From positions 2,985,759-3,049,758 of the forward strand of contig JARCOQ010000003.1 in the NCBI GenBank assembly GCA_029207755.1: DNA of 64,000 nucleotides, written 5' to 3'. The position numbers were made by a program, and so were the translations under genes. The notes below the pieces were generated by a model, which saw nothing but the letters and a program-made list of their open reading frames with translations, ran no database searches and had not been told where the DNA came from. This document shows, in pieces, positions 1 to 10,660 of this stretch. The DNA comes from Chamaea fasciata. Lineage: Eukaryota; Chordata; Aves; Passeriformes; Sylviidae. The number at the start of each line of letters is the position of its first letter. The stretch's first letter is position 1.

Positions 1-1939
1 GCTCAGGGTTGTCTTCCACTGCTCAACTAAAAGTAGCTCAAGCCTAAAGGCACTTGCTACTTATAGAAAAACCAGGATCTCCCAGGTAGGTGCAGAATGA
101 GAACCACGTTGTGCTATATATCAACTCCCCCTTTTACAGCCAATTTGCAACCTGCAGATCTGTGTGGTGAACAAACCTCACCTGTATTGATGGCTGATGG
201 GAAAAGCATCATAAATGCCACCAAAATCATGTCAAAGTGTTGTGTCAGGGAAATCACTCAGTTTCTGCTCCATATGTTCTCCCAGCCGAGACCACTATAG
301 TTGTTACAGTTACAATTATTTGGCAAAAGATGGCCCCTTGCTACAAGCAGGGAAGCATGGGTCAATCCTAATTAGACCCCCATCCTGGGGACCAAACACT
401 AGAATTGGATCTGATTAGCACAGTGAGGAGACCTGGGATCAAACCTGTGGTGTTTTTGCAAGAGAAGATTTTGCTCTTTGTGTTGATGGTTCCATTCGCT
501 GCTTGGTGGGAGCGAGCTGTAAAATCTCAAAAGAGTTTCTTTACTTCTTGCTTGTTGGACACATCACTACTGCAGTAAAAGTTCCCTGGGAACAATCCAT
601 ACCTGTGTCCTCACCCAGCTTCTTGTCTCTGGCCTCACTGGGAACTAAATGCTGTTCTTGGAGGGAATGAAGGAAAGAACTGATGCCTGATGGTATGAGA
701 TGCTCCATGGAAATAGCCCAAGATATAGGTGAAGTCAGCTTCTCAAACGGCTACACTTTGCTACTGATTAGCACACAGGGCAGCAAAATCCCTGAATGTA
801 TAGAGCAAGACAGCCAATTGCTGAGGATCTGCCACCTTTCCTGCGCACACACTGTGGAAGGGTTTCCCTGGGATTAGCTCTCATCTGGTTCCCATGGGCT
901 GAGCGCCTGGTGCAGTGCCTGGAACGCATTAAATGTACATCTTCCAGCTTTCGTTTCATCTGAATGGATCTCTGCTCTGCACACACCACGAAAACAGCTC
1001 ACGGGTTTGAATCAAAGTGCTGTGGTCGTGCACATGCCTAATTCCAACTAAAATGAGAGGGCAGATGCATCCTTCCATCCGTCCAGTACTGAGTGATTGG
1101 CATTAGGCAGATCCTTATTACCTGCAGGAACCTGCATATCCCCACCCAGCCCCACCCCCCCCACCAGCTCAGGAATATTCTTTTCCTCAGCTGCTAAGCC
1201 TAAGAGTCCGTAATTCCTCTTTTCCCACAATAATTTGCACATAAACAGCCAGCAGTTACAATGTGGCCTTGTTTCGTACCATCAGCTAAATAATAGTGAC
1301 GCACTCCCCACTGTCATTGGGTTTTGCTAATTTTAGCACAGATTGTAGTTCCTTATGTTTCTTTGGGAGAGCTGTAAAACCTTCTCCCAGCTTTATGTTT
1401 TATCCCTCTTCGAAGCCCAAACAAATTAGCAAAGTCGAGAACTTTATTTTCAGAGTTCATTAAGCCCTTAACAGTAAATCCTTTTCTCACGTTCCAGATG
1501 TTGTGGTTTCCTTGACCTCAGTTTATATTTCCTTCTGATGTGAACAAGCCAATGTCTTGTTCCGGCCTTACCAATTTCTTTGGAGAACTGAGCAGAGGGC
1601 GATGCGTGTAGCCGCCTGAGAGGTTTTCAGAGAGACAGAATGAAAAAAAATCTTGCTGTGGTACCAGCCTGAGCCCAAGGCTTCGTCTGTAGCCACCAGA
1701 CATTGCCTCCCTGACCTCTGCAGAGCTATTTTTACATATTGAATGCATTTTTACTGATATATTTTTCATCCCTTTCCTTCTCACTTGAGTACTTTACATT
1801 TCAGAGGTAGTGTTCACCTGCGTCTGGGTATGTAGAAAGCGTGTCCCTTGAATAAATTAAATGTTTTGGTTTTGGCAACACATTGAGATCTGCACAAATC
1901 CTTAGTTTCTCTTTTGATTCTGCAGAGGGTTTTGGGCAC
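1..1939. other. Upstream non-coding DNA, nothing recognised
   Basis: Unique sequence of ordinary composition. Only short open frames on both strands, without codon bias, splice context or known motifs. Nothing annotated. Confidence 0.6.
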
Positions 1940-2380
1940 GCTGAAATTTCAATTATGTCAATGAAATGTCAATTATGCATCACAGGCATTAATTGAACAC
2001 CCAAATATATCTTTTCTCTCCCAGCCACTGGTGAATCGTTTAAAATGCAGTTTGTGCCCTTTTCATCCATCCTCTTCAAATGTTGCATTTTTGAGGACAA
2101 GCACCTGCAAGCCTTTTAGGAGGTGTTACTCCTGCTGTTACTGACGTTTTAATAAATGCAGAAATAAATGCTCCCCACCAAATTGTCTAACGTCAACACT
2201 TACCTCATTGAAAGGAGTGAGTCAGTTTGAGCAGAATTTATAACATGTGCTGCACCTATGGCTGCCCTGACGTGAGGCTCATCCAGTTCTGTACCCATTT
2301 TTTCTGTTTTCTTTGAAACCATAGTAACTATCGGGCCGCCCTCATAAATATTGCGATGAATATTTGTCTTGGTGCACTTG
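1940..2380. promoter_or_regulatory. Candidate enhancer block with paired TCAATTATG
   Basis: AT-rich unique DNA. TCAATTATG occurs at 1949-1957 and again at 1969-1977, exactly 20 bp apart, followed by GCATTAATTGAAC. 2310-2375 (CATAGTAACTATCGGG, then CATAAATATTGCGATG) has the same non-repetitive look. Inference only. Confidence 0.35.
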
Positions 2381-5300
2381 CATGGGGAAACATATGAAAA
2401 AATGGATCAGAGGCAGCAATTCATAAAGAAGAAGGGGAGGTGGGAGAAAAAAAACAAAAACCTTCCTCATGGAGTATGAGCCTGCCTTCCACACGAGTGT
2501 AGGTGCTCACTCTTGCCAACAAACATTTTGTGGTGGGGAAAGACAAGTGAAGTAACAGAGGGTAATGCCCAGAACCAAGCAAGCCACTGGTGATTTGGTG
2601 ATTTCTTGCTTAAGAGAGCACCTCGAGGCATCACCAAATGTGACTGACAAGGTGCTGCTTTGGTTTGTGCAGAGAAGCATTTCTAGGAAGAGAGGGAACC
2701 TTGCTTGGCATTTCAGCCAGCTGCTGGGAGGTTGAGCATCTGTTAGCTGAAATAAGTGGGGGAAACATGGAGGGGACGAGGAGGAGATGTTTAAATGTAG
2801 ATGAAGCTTTCTAAAGGGCTCCTCAAAGGACAGCCAGTGCTTTTTTTTTTTTTTTTTTAGGTTTTAGCATCATTTATTTGGCCTTGGATCTTTCAGTCTG
2901 GCCCAGAGAACAATATTCTTCCTCTGGGGACTGTAGGAAAGCTGAAGATATTTACACATTGAAACTCCTGTGTTTGCAGGGGTAGTGGGGTAGCATTTCA
3001 GTTTTTATTTTTACAGAATTACGTATTCTTATGGTTCTCATAAACGTAAATCCCCCACCTTTATTTTTAAATTATCCTTTTATTTTACCAGTCCAATGTA
3101 TTGGCCCACTGGGATATTGTGCTTTTCTTGAGAGCAGCCTCATGTAAAGAACATACCCAGACAGGACAGTCGTGGAGACAGGTTATAAACTCTGTTTCAG
3201 TTTGGTGCAATCAGGTAATTCTTTGACTAGAAAGAAGTGAATGACAGAAGAAATTTCAAAGATGTGAGGTTTTTCTGCATAGCTGATACTTAAGCCCCGT
3301 AGCTGGGATTTCCAAGTTTAAGAAGACACCAAAAATTTGGCCAGAAACGTCTTGAAAACAGGTCAGCTTTCTACTACTACCTGTCGATAGGGAAACCACA
3401 AAGGATTTTTCTCTCTTTGGTTGCTTTGTTTAGGGACTTTTTGGGGTTGGGAATTTTTTGTTTGGTTTGGTTTGTTTTTGTTGTTATATTTTGGTTTGTT
3501 TGGTTGGTGTTGGTGTTTTTTGTTTTTTTTTTTTTAAGGGGGCAAAGAACATAGAGGTGGGGTCATGTCACCCCATGCTTCTGTTCTCTGTGTCTGAGAA
3601 AACCAAGATTCATGGATTTTTGCCAGGTTTAATTCAGGGCTGCATCACCTTCTCAGTTTCACCACTGGAAAGCCAGAATAATTTTGTTATTTCTTTACTT
3701 AATAGACATGAGTCTGGTCCCCTGTACACCAAGTCAGGCAGAAACCTTGTGCTGCTGATACAGTCCCAGGGTAAAGTGTGTGTAAGGTATATTATGCATC
3801 AGGGCCTAAAATCAGGAGTCACGGTATAATGATAAAAACTATGGGGGGTTTTTTTTATTTGTCTTCTCATTTCTGACTCTCTGGATTATGATTTGAGGTT
3901 TCCATCCAAACCCAAAAGCACTGAAATTTATGGGGCATGAGGGTAGCTTGGGATTGGAGAGGACTTGCTTCTGGCAACTTTTAAGGAGTTACAGAAGAGC
4001 CCTGAACGGTCCTATTCATTGAAAAGACGCTGCCAGGATATGAACAAGTCAAAACTCCTGAGAACAAATTATGGTGTCGGGTCTGGAAAACCCAGATCAC
4101 TGCATTGTACTTTTCCACTTTTACCCTTCTGCAGGCACAGACACCTGTTTTGTGAGAAATGTAGGTTTTTCCCAAAAAAAGCCCCGAGGTGCACCTGTGC
4201 ATTAGGGTGAGGTCATGGCTGGGGTGAGACAGCTGCAGGTTTCAGCTGAGACAAGGAGCGGCAAAGAAATGTGTGTATGTTTTCAGGACCCACCCAGAAA
4301 TGCTGAGGGGGCAAGGTTAAGAGTGGGATGGCAATTTGGGGTGGGAGGTGGGAGAGTTGGTGTGAGAGCCTGAGGCCGTTTCCCTCCTCCCAGGAATTTC
4401 TCAGTGTTGGAACCTTGCAGCTGGAAAAAGATCTGGCTTTGACTGACACTTTCAGGTTTCTCTTGCATTAGAAGTTCTGCTGGATGATCAGGCATTTCAG
4501 ATATTGGAGACAAAGTGGGGTAGAGCTGGAGATAAAGCTGACAACTAAGTTTTGGTGGCTCTTTTTCCCAATAGGTATGTTCCATGTTTGAAGGTTTTGT
4601 TATCAAATACGTTTGGGGGAGCTTTTTTTTTTTTCCCTGCTTGCAGAGAAAAAAAAATATGTGTTTGCCTTAGAATATATTAGTTGTTATTTCAGTTTTT
4701 AAATTTTTTTTAAAATTTTTAGTGATCACATTTCACTGAAAAAATTGCAAACATGCAGTTTGGCTGTCCTTGGCAGCAGGGCGAGTGATTCACAGGACTT
4801 TAGGAGGTCTGGGTGCTCTTGCAATAATGTTCTTTCCATGTCCTGGTTGGTGCACTGCTGCCTTCCCAGGAGCTTTCCACAGGTCACTGTGTTGTGTGGC
4901 ATCACCTTTGAGAAGGTGCACATGGGACAGAATGAAAGCAAGGGCAACTGGAGGCATTTCAGGGCACGTTTCATCTGGCAATTTCCCAGTTCAGGGAAGG
5001 AGACGGGGAGAAATGAAGGAAATTCAAAACATTTGGATCTACACTGCATTGGACAAGGAGGGCAGAGTGTGTGTGGAAGTTGCTGTTGGGCATTAAAAAA
5101 GCAGGGTGTCTTCAGGAAGAATATATGGGATATACAGGATTTCCTAGGCCTCCAGAGCTTTGAGGTTGGGAATGGACTGAGCCTTAGGTGGTTTAATGAG
5201 TGTGCAGAGTGAAAGAGAGGAGGAATCATGCAAGAGAAAAGGGGCAGGATGTGGCGAAGAGGTTTTCCTCCTCTTGGCTCTTCCATGTGATTCCCAGGAA

Positions 5301-6221
5301 AGCACATCATGCACAGTAGAAAGATAGAGACCAAAGAAGTATATTTTAAAAGACTAATCCTGGCATCAGGAGGGGATGCTAAAAATAAACAGGACTATTT
5401 TCTTGTGAATTAGAATATTTCTGACTGGATGAAACGTTTCACAAGAGGAGGATCCCAGACTTCTCTTTCTTATCGACATTTAACTGGACAACACGGGTCT
5501 GCAAACAAATCCAATTCTTCTTTTGATATCCCTGGATCCTTGTTCTTTTTCCCTCCCCCCATTGTCTTCAGAGTCAGCTTCAGTTCTTGCCTGTAAGTTC
5601 ACTGACCCCCTTGGAGCCTAAAGAGCTCCCCACCCACTCACCCTAGGTGATAAATCCTTTCTTTAGGTGTGGAGCTTATGACTTTCAGCTCACACCACTG
5701 GATCAACAGCATCTGGAGCCCTGGAACATTTTAAAGAGTTATCCAAGTGTTCATCACTAAAGAAAAAAACCGCAAAGTTGCTCTTGGCGCTTTCTGCTGA
5801 AAGGGGGAAGGCATTATCAGGATTTAAGGGGTAGTTTTGCTCGTAGGCTGTGGAGATACAATAAACAACTTTTTTGTGAAGGCAGAGTCCACTTTGTGGT
5901 GCTTGTAGCATCCAGTGACATGCCTGAGAACGAGTTCTGTGGCCTCAACTGGAGGGAGCAGGCAGTGTTCATGGAGTGTCAGATAATCTGCTGTGACACA
6001 TGATCCAAAAACATAAGGCTGACGAATATTCCTGGCACTGTGTGCCGGTGCTGGGAGCAGATTATGCGTTTTTAAATGTTTGATGTTCTCTCAACAGTTA
6101 AAAGCCATTTTGGGGCAACAGATAGCTCTGAAGATACTTTAAATAATAATTTTTTTACCACTGGGTCTTATCAGTGCTTCATTTTAAGAGGCAACTTCAC
6201 AGAAGGCAGAGGGCTCTCTAA
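2381..6221. other. Upstream non-coding DNA
   Basis: T18 at 2841-2858 and a low-complexity GTTT-rich tract (about 3440-3535). Overlapping open frames on both strands at 4726-5334 are unsupported and judged chance. No element named. Confidence 0.55.
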
Positions 6222-6337
6222 GGACCTGGTTCTGATCTCACTTACCCCTATTTATATCCGGAGTAACTCGGCTGAAACAAATGGAATTTACTCCTGCATT
6301 AAGCAAGTGTAACCGAGAGCAGAATATAACAGGCTCC
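6222..6337. mobile_element. Old palindromic interspersed repeat
   Basis: GGACCTGGTTCTGATCTCAC, then ATCCGGAGTAACTC, then GGAATTTACTCC, then AAGTGTAACCGAGAGCAGAA forms a worn inverted repeat with centre near 6275. From memory it matches a repeat type common in turtles, crocodilians and birds whose two halves read as near-complements (GGAGTAACTCC ... GGAGTTACTCC). I am not sure of the family name. Confidence 0.5.
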
Positions 6338-6644
6338 CTCTGTTTGGTGTTTTCTGTACCTCTCTCCTGCAAACTCTTTTCTCAGGTTAGGATGTTTCTG
6401 TGGCAAGGGGAAGCCAGAGCATCTGGGGTTTAGAGCACGGATAGGCACAACTTCCATGGAAAATCTGGCAGCTGGGTTAAGGAAGAGCACTCATCCAAAA
6501 AAAAAGCCACGAGTCTGTGGGCTCCAATGGGGGGAATACCCCCTGCATAAAACGAGCAGTCCTACCAAAATCCATGGGGACTTAAGGTTTGCACTTACAG
6601 CAGTTTATAGAACCAAAACTCATATGCACGAAGCAAAAACTAAA

Positions 6645-6935
6645 CCTGTTATTATTTTTATAATATGTATAGTGAAACCAACATGCACCATGGTAGGAAA
6701 CACTGATTCTAATTACCCAGAAACATCCAGCCCTGGCTTTGTATTTACTGTCTTTCCATACCAGGGTCTTTCAGAACTAGAGTCTGTATGGATAAATTAA
6801 AAAAAAAAAAAAATCTCTGTTGTAATTATTGTTGTTGTTGTTATTATGTAAGTGAAACCCAGTTACACAGTAGTAGGAAATACTGATTCTAATGACCCAT
6901 AGCCAGACAGAGCTGGGTTTGTATTTGTTCTTTCC
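6645..6935. repeat. Diverged local tandem duplication, offset 180 bp
   Basis: 6672-6719 (GTGAAACC through GTAGGAAACACTGATTCTAA to ACCCA) matches 6852-6899 at 39 of 48 positions, at a constant offset of 180 bp. Similarity continues downstream (CTGGCTTTGTATTT versus CTGGGTTTGTATTT) and upstream (CTGTTATTATT versus CTGTTGTAATTATT). A (GTT)n run lies in the second copy. Confidence 0.75.
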
Positions 6936-8388
6936 AGTCCTGTGCATGTACTACAAGCTATGTGGCTCTGCAGAGCTCTCTCCATCCCAGCATTTTCCCC
7001 TCTCAGGCAATTGCATTTCCCACTAAATACTATGCTCTGCTTTTCCTGCCCTGCTGGCAGTGCAAATGTGCCAATCTCATTCTCGAGCCATGGTTCCTGT
7101 TGTGGGATCAAATGTTAGGATTTTAAAAGCTAAAGTTTGATGTGGATGAACAACTGCCTATAAAACGCATTAAGCTCTTACCCTGTAATGTATTTAATTT
7201 CACACTGACTGATGGTATTGCCCCTGAATGGATTACGGCAGGGGGCTGCCATTGTCCTACTAAACCACACTGGTTAAATAATACCTCGGAGTCTAAAGCT
7301 GCTCTGGGAGCATTTCATATTGGCTAACATGTGAAATGAATACCTAGCTTTTTCTGCGAGCACTTTGGGTTGGTTTAGGAAAAAAAATTAAATTTAAAAA
7401 AAGAAAAAAAAATAAGCAAAAACGACGACATGTTGAGTTGGTTTACGGTGCAGGAAAATTTTGCACGGTTGCGGGATGGTTCTCCCTCTGTGAAACACAG
7501 ACCAGCAGCCATAAAGGGCCCTGGTTCAGAGAAGGGCAGGTGCTTGCCTTGGCTCAGAGGGCTGGGAAGGCTCCTGGAGCAAAGCAGGAGCACATTACTT
7601 CTCAGGAGAGGTCCCCCTAAGCTCATTCCTCATGGGTGTTTGGTGCTTGCAGTGTATTTATTGAAGCAGTGTCTCATTGACACTAATGCCCAAAGGGTCA
7701 GAGGCTGGAGTGCTGCTGAGGGCTCAAATATGTTAATGTCTCAGTGTGGTAGTTGAGGGGTATCAGCTTTGTTACTGGGATTTTCTTTAATTATTTGTTT
7801 TTAGCTTCAAGAGATTTTTCCCTGCTAAACACTTCCTGCTTAGTCTGCATTCTCTGCCCCTTATGCTGAGATTAATCAAAAGTTCCTTCAAGGGAGTTGC
7901 ACCTTCTGTGTGCAAAGTCAGGCTCCTGGACTCTGCCAATCACTGATGCATGTCCTGCCCTGAATCATGTCTTTTTGGGAAAGCCTGTGGTTAACTCTGT
8001 GAGCAAATGCCTGCCTGTTTCACCTTGCTCCCCATTATGCAAGACAAATACTCAAATCAAGGAGTATTTCTCAAGTCTACGCAACTGCAGGCAAATTCCG
8101 TGCTAAGTAATTTTAAAACTATGTGCTTTATCTGCATAAGTATATTTATGCCTACATGTATAAATGTGGGGGTGTATAAAATATATAGAGAAAGAGAGAG
8201 GTCTGGAACATCCACAAGTATCACTCATGAATGTGTGGCTAGGGATGAGATTATCTGCAGTGTGCTGAGGCACGAGCCCTTAGCAACTTTGCTTATTGCA
8301 TTGATTAAGAAAAATTAAAAGATCCTTTCTTTAAAAAGAGAAAGAACTGTGATAAGAAAAGGATAAGGAGGTACTAAAGCCCCACTAG

Positions 8389-8435
<47 letters not shown>

Positions 8436-8689
8436 CCCTCCCCAGACTTCAGCAGAGCCAGGAAAGAATGCTGGAAGTCATCAGAGGCATGGCTGGGATA
8501 GAGAGTGTTAATTCTTCCATATCTAAGCCTCTTTGTCGAAATTCCCTTTGTCTCTTGCCCCAGGTCATTAAACACTAATCCCATCACTCTTCCTAATCCG
8601 CTGCAGTGAAGCCAGAGTTCAGTTTCCGAAACTGTCTTTGTTGCTTTCCTAATAGACAGCTCTCTCTGGATTTTGGTTGGTTCGGTCAC
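6936..8689. other. Upstream non-coding DNA with 45-nt T tract
   Basis: Unique DNA. T45 at 8391-8435 is the longest homopolymer in the window. A PBX-HOX type site ATTAATCA (TGATTAAT on minus) lies at 7871-7878. A/T-rich simple sequence at 7380-7415. No gene seen. Confidence 0.6.
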
Positions 8690-8960
8690 ATTTAGGGCTT
8701 CCCAGCACAGTTCTTTAATGAAGTGCCATTAATGAAACTTTTCCTCCTTCATGCAGTGTGCGCGGGCATCAATTGGTTTAGCACTAAGTAGGGTAAGGTG
8801 CCCAGTCATCTCGGCAGCCTTTGCAAAATATGACTGTCAAAGGCAAAACCTAGGAAACAGGACCATTGAAGAATATGGCCAGTGAAGTACTCGTTTAATT
8901 ACTAAGGATTTACAAAAGAAAATCTGTTCTTTGTGGCTTACAAAAGACAACAAGCTCAGA
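8690..8960. promoter_or_regulatory. Candidate enhancer block
   Basis: Unique AT-leaning DNA with GCCATTAATGAAAC, GGGCATCAATTGGTTTAG, GACTGTCAAAGG (MEIS half site) and GTTTAATTACTAAGG. The motif mix fits homeodomain-regulated elements; conservation not testable here. Confidence 0.3.
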
Positions 8961-9769
8961 AGAGATAGTAAAGGGTTTGGAACCCATTCTCTTTTCTCCC
9001 TCCCCCTCTTCCCAACAAATCCTGGAAGAGGAAATGTGGCTGAGCAAAGGCATCAAAGCCTATTGTGAACTCTTTCCAACCTGCTGCAGGAACACTAACT
9101 TTCTAAGTGGGAGGTGTTCCACTTGCTGCCAAAATTAACTTTGAGACCTCTCCTGCCAGGAGATGTGACCACACCACCCAAATCAATTCTGTGGCAGAAA
9201 ATCGAGCATCGGTCCATTCCTCTGCACTGAGAATAAAAGCTGTTTCATGACAAAAATGTTTCTGATAGTGGGAGATGGTTTGTGGAGTTGTGTTTGGCAT
9301 GAGATTCATCTGGTGTAGTGGATATCTTGAAGGGATATTTCTGAGGCAGAGGAGAGCAAAACTTTGCAACTTTCTTATGGCAGTGATGCTGAAACCCTCT
9401 GTACTCAGTTCATTTGCCACAAGCATAAGGAGGGAAGCGAGGTGCTGGAAACTCCTGAGAAAAGTTGTTTACATCTAGGACGGGCCCACCTCTAGTTTTA
9501 AACTGTTGCCAAAATGATAGATTCTTTACGTAGTTTAAAGTATAACCATTGCATCTTTGGAAGGCTTTATTCTGGAGCCAGGTGCAGGAGTTCCTGAGTT
9601 AATTGGAGCATCTTTCCACTAAGTCTTGAGATGTGAATTTGGAACAACTTCCATGTTCTCAGTGGGATGGAAAGGTAAAAAAAAAAGTAAAGACTGAGAG
9701 GATGGGAAAGCTATTGAAGCTGGCAAATCTACTGGCTGTACATACAGAGTCTCTTTGGTAGGTGTTAAC
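8961..9769. other. Upstream non-coding DNA, nothing recognised
   Basis: No gene, repeat or decisive motif seen. Confidence 0.55.
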
Positions 9770-9970
9770 ATTTTTTCCTGTGATATGAACTGTCTAATTA
9801 CCAGCAAAGTTGTGATATGAAGTAAACCACATCTTATTGTACAGCACGCCTTCCATGCGTTCTGTTTTACAATGTTCATGCGACATATAAATGAGATCCA
9901 GGTTTGATTATTAACCAATTTAATTGCTCTGTCAAAGTTGATAATATAGTGGCCTGGAACAGAGTGCTCC
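9770..9970. promoter_or_regulatory. Candidate enhancer block
   Basis: Unique AT-rich stretch with CTGTCTAATTACC, TTTGATTATTAACC, AATTTAATTGC and GCTCTGTCAAAG, combining homeodomain and MEIS-type half sites in 200 bp. Confidence 0.3.
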
Positions 9971-10070
9971 AAGGGAGGGTATTCCTTTAAAGGCTCTTTA
10001 AACAACTGGTGGGTCTGTGTTTGTTTTGTCTACATCCTGTTTTTCTCTCTTACTTTCTTGGTTTTTTTAC

Positions 10071-10072
<2 letters not shown>

Positions 10073-10120
<48 letters not shown>
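10073..10120 (+). repeat. (TATC)12 microsatellite
   Basis: Twelve uninterrupted TATC units followed by a degenerate GATATCTC edge. Likely polymorphic in length. Confidence 0.95.
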
Positions 10121-10339
10121 GATATCTCGGTTTGGGGGTTGTTTGCTTTTTCATTTATGTTCTTGCATTTTTGGATTTTATTCTGTTTTGTTGCCAAAAT
10201 GTTCTGGCAGGTGGCACCCTAACTTGATGTTCTTCAAACATTTTGGTGCAATTATGTTGCCTCTGGTTGTAAGCCAGCTCGATAACTTGCTTTACTAAAA
10301 AAAAAAATAAAAAAAAAAAATCTCAGATCCCCTGGGACA

Positions 10340-10660
10340 ATAAATCAGATCCATTTACAAAGTGAATAAATCACAACAAAATGATTCATTTGCAAATGAA
10401 ACCACAGCATTCTCTGGAGATAAAGAAAAACAACTGCATTTTGCCACTTCATCACGGTTTCTAACCCCATCCCCCCCCTCAAATTCCAATGTGCATCTAC
10501 TGTTGGCAATAAAAGTTACACTTGCATGTTGTTAAAATTCGTTCATATGCTTCAGCAATTCTACTTTCCCTGTAATTGACTTGCCAAGTCTCTTACTTCA
10601 GGGAATTGGAACAGCTTTCACATGTGATGAGGAAAAATTTCCTGTACAAGTCACTTCAAA
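10340..10660. promoter_or_regulatory. Candidate enhancer with 16-bp palindrome
   Basis: Contains the perfect palindrome TTCATTTGCAAATGAA (10385-10400), whose core ATTTGCAAAT is POU-like, then unique DNA with GGCAATAAAAGTTAC and TGTAATTGACTTGCC. Confidence 0.35.

Noticed and set aside
4726..5334. 202-codon minus-strand frame overlapping a 155-codon plus-strand frame
   Set aside because: Neither peptide shows a domain, repeat or codon bias; opposite overlapping frames of similar size point to chance.
8315..8689. T45 tract as the poly(A) tail of a minus-strand retrocopy
   Set aside because: No polyadenylation signal next to it, no flanking target-site duplication and no recognisable protein; treated as a simple homopolymer.
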